Below are positions 62,035-64,000 of a stretch of 64,000 nt of DNA, piece by piece. Both the position numbers and the translations under genes were made by a program. Numbering within the stretch: the stretch's first letter is position 1; each line of letters opens with the position of its first letter. The notes beneath the pieces are model-generated. The model worked only from the letters and a program-made list of their open reading frames with translations, was not told the DNA's origin and did not search any database. The DNA comes from Poecilobothrus nobilitatus (Eukaryota > Arthropoda > Insecta > Diptera > Dolichopodidae): assembly GCA_947095535.1 (NCBI GenBank), contig OX352774.1, forward strand, positions 37,588,496 to 37,652,495. The letters are read 5' to 3'.

Positions 62035-63352
62035 TTAAAACGAGGATACAGTTGCCTTTGTCAACTCTTAGATACCCGTACGACCCGTTAGTATGCCTAT
62101 CACTCTGCTTATAATATTATTTTTTTAATTTTTTAGTATTTTAAAATAATTTGGGTAAAATTTTATAATTTCTAGAACTGTGGGTTGTACATATATTCAA
62201 ACTATATGTTTATACATTCTTCAAAAGCAGATTCTAACCTGCCGAATAACGATTATCTATCTAACTTTTCCAAATATGCTATAGTACCATTTAATACTAA
62301 GCGGCAAATGTATAATGCCTAAGTTTAATAATTTATACTATACATATGTATAAATTATTTATCGTACGGTATAAAAAATGTGAAGAATTGACTTTTCTGG
62401 AATTTTGAGGGGCTGTAAGTTCGGAACCCTATATAATTAAAAAAACCTGTTAACGTACGTAAAAATATATTATTGAACCTTCAATTTTCATGTCTTGCCG
62501 AGGAAAAATTTTTACAGGTGCCTAAGTTACAGGTGCCTGAAAATAGCAAATTTACAATTTTTGAGGAGTAATAAATCTTAAAGAGGGGGCGCTACCAAAT
62601 TTTCTGAGGAAACTTATACTAATTCTAAAAGTTCTTTCTTGTCTCAAAATTTCAGGTTCCTATCTCAAAACGTGCCGGAGTTATGAAAAAAGAAATATCA
62701 TGCAAAATTTGGTTTTAACATAACGGTAAATTTAAATAGTAAATTACAAACTATTGCATAATTTTGATATTGTCTTATGGAGATAACAAAAATTCCGGTC
62801 TTCTAGTGTTTTTAGATTGTAAAACTACTACACAGAACCTGAGATATATACATCTGAAAATAGGGATTTTTTGAAATTTTGGGGGGCTAGAATATGAGAC
62901 ATATGCATTTAAAAATAGGGCTTTTTAAAAGTTTGAGGAGCTGTAGCTCCGTAACGGATGGGGCTACAAAAAAAGTTGAAAATTATAAAATTAATATTTT
63001 TATATTATCTATCAGCAGTTAAAATTTCATGTCTCTATTTCAAAAAAAATGTGGGGATCTAAAAGTTAGGTGTTCGAGAGCTACCCGAAGTTGTGGCCGG
63101 ATCTCAACCAAAAAAATAGGGAACCTACAAATTGTTGTAAGAATATTTTGTGTTAATTTCAAGACTCTAGCTTTCTTAGTTTTTGAGTTATCTTGCTGAC
63201 GGACAGACGGACGGACAAAGCTCAATCGTCTTAGAATTTTTTTCTGATCCGATCCATACCTTTGAAGGTATATCTGGCTAGCTTATTTCGAGGTGTTACA
63301 AACGGAGGAGCAATTTTAATATATCCGATCCTTATCGTACGGGTATAAACAT
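62035..63352 (+). mobile_element. DINE-like element F1b
   Basis: The 5' end has the short stem-loop AGTTG...CAACT and GATACCCGTACGA (about 62052-62085). The 3' end has TTGCTGACGGACAGACGG, GATCCGATCCATACCTTTGAAGG, TTCGAGGTGTTACAAACGG and TCGTACGGGTATA (63335-63347), inverse of the 5' motif. The first 310 bp match the fragment at 48290-48622; the last kilobase matches 47320-48042 of F1a, with F2-like interior (ACAGGTGCCTAAGTTACAGG). An extra TATCGTACGGTATAAA at about 62362 resembles an internal 3' end, hinting that this is a fusion of two elements. Confidence 0.7.
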
Positions 63353-63477
63353 ATTATAATCATTATATGTTTTGGTATAGCAAAATACATATACCAATTG
63401 CATAGATACTATTTAATATAAAACTTTATTAAGTCATAAATTTAATAATTTTAAGTAGGGTACTTTACAATAATTAG
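63353..63477. other. Short AT-rich spacer
   Basis: Nothing recognised between the F1b 3' end and the TATA-like box. Confidence 0.6.
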
Positions 63478-63485
63478 TATAAAAG
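63478..63485 (+). promoter_or_regulatory. TATA-like box
   Basis: TATAAAAG stands 60 bp before the ATG at 63545. Such strings are frequent in AT-rich DNA, so this supports a promoter only weakly; AGCTATAGTAAA about 25-30 bp further on could hold a start site. Confidence 0.2.
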
Positions 63486-63544
63486 CTTCTCGTAAACTAA
63501 TAGCTATAGTAAATACTGAAGCTAAAGTAAAGTGTTCAAAAGAA

Positions 63545-63811
63545 ATGAAGACGTCTATCACAAAAATGAAGAGAAATCTATCAGAAAATGAACGCAGAGA
63601 AATCAATGCAAATAATTTGAATACCTTTTATAAACAAAGAGTGCCTTATTTTAATCAAATAAACCATTTTCATTCTTTTAATAAATTTTTTGAATTTTAT
63701 TTTTATCTGACTCAACACATTCCATACATTAAAATCCAACACTATACATATATATACACCCTTTGTACAATACTTTGCTTGTATTTTCATATTTTATTAT
63801 ATATTTTATAG
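63545..63811 (+). CDS. Possible small ORF, unknown
   Basis: ATG at 63545 opens an 88-codon frame. The first 32 residues are basic and polar (MKTSITKMKRNLSENERRE, then INANNLNTFYKQR) and look more protein-like than the rest, which degenerates into F/Y/I/H-rich sequence typical of AT-noise. A minus-strand frame covers the same bases. No domain recognised. It could be a first exon, but I see no clear donor. Confidence 0.2.
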   Translation: MKTSITKMKRNLSENERREINANNLNTFYKQRVPYFNQINHFHSFNKFFEFYFYLTQHIPYIKIQHYTYIYTLCTILCLYFHILLYIL

Positions 63812-64000
63812 ATTCATATGCTCACATATTATGAAACCATTTTAATTAAAATAGTTTTAATTAAATTTTAAATTTAATAAATTTGAAAAATCTAAATTGA
63901 CTTTAAAAATTAAAATTATATTTTTGAATAATTAAAAAAAAAAAAAACAAAAAACATATAATAATAAAAAGAAAAAAATTTATGCAATTTTATATTTCAC

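Noticed and set aside
1..64000. CRISPR arrays, bacterial operons, ribosome binding sites, rRNA genes
   Set aside because: The sequence is eukaryotic in character; no regularly spaced repeats with unique spacers, and no rRNA-like segments were seen. The array at 57.4-59.8 kb is contiguous tandem DNA without spacers.

Overview
The window looks like non-coding DNA from a higher fly (Diptera, Brachycera; a calyptrate or other large, AT-rich fly genome is my guess). It is extremely A+T rich, full of poly-A/poly-T and AT runs, and has no long open reading frame that behaves like a gene. The fly assignment rests on repeats that match the architecture of the DINE-1/INE-1 group (Helitron/Helentron-related non-autonomous elements): 5' stem-loops, short subterminal inverted repeats built on ATACCC, and GGAC/GTCC runs before the 3' end. 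An Inr+DPE promoter-like site of Drosophila type agrees with this.

Layout. 1-4.8 kb: simple AT-rich sequence. 4.8-5.7 kb: an unclassified dispersed repeat (F3) beside a decayed LINE RNase H fragment. About 5.93 kb: a possible terminal coding exon. 7.3-11.2 kb: two DINE-1-like elements in opposite orientation (one carrying a perfect 31-bp palindrome), a LINE reverse-transcriptase remnant, and a related element F2. 16.6-17.3 kb: two adjacent MITEs with 3-bp TTA/TAA duplications. 18.5 kb: a tRNA-derived SINE with a perfect 15-bp target-site duplication. 23.1 kb: a minus-strand promoter candidate. 24.9-27.6 kb: another F3 copy, then an F2 element split by a LINE fragment. 28.66 kb: a 28-base C tract. 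31.8, 38.2 and 52.9 kb: three more tRNA-headed SINE copies. 40.5 kb: a LINE RT fragment. 46-49 kb: F2, a fold-back DINE derivative and a DINE 5'-end fragment. 49.4 kb: the best coding candidate, a first exon with a signal peptide. 53.7-55.15 kb: a large tandem duplication. 57.1-60.1 kb: a 2.9-kb DINE-like element whose centre is a 16-copy tandem array of a ~147-bp monomer. 62.0-63.35 kb: another DINE-like element.

How it fits together. This is a graveyard and nursery of non-autonomous elements. The LINE remnants are RT/RNase H pieces with stops or deletions, so they cannot support the SINEs in cis. The DINE-like elements share a 5' stem-loop and subterminal repeats but differ inside, which suggests repeated exchange of interiors. 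The most interesting single object is the tandem-repeat-bearing element at 57-60 kb, which resembles the DINE-TR1 type known in Drosophila as a source of satellite DNA. Genes, if any, are represented only by isolated candidate exons and promoters; the window could lie in introns or between genes. All repeat comparisons were made by eye within this window, with no database search.
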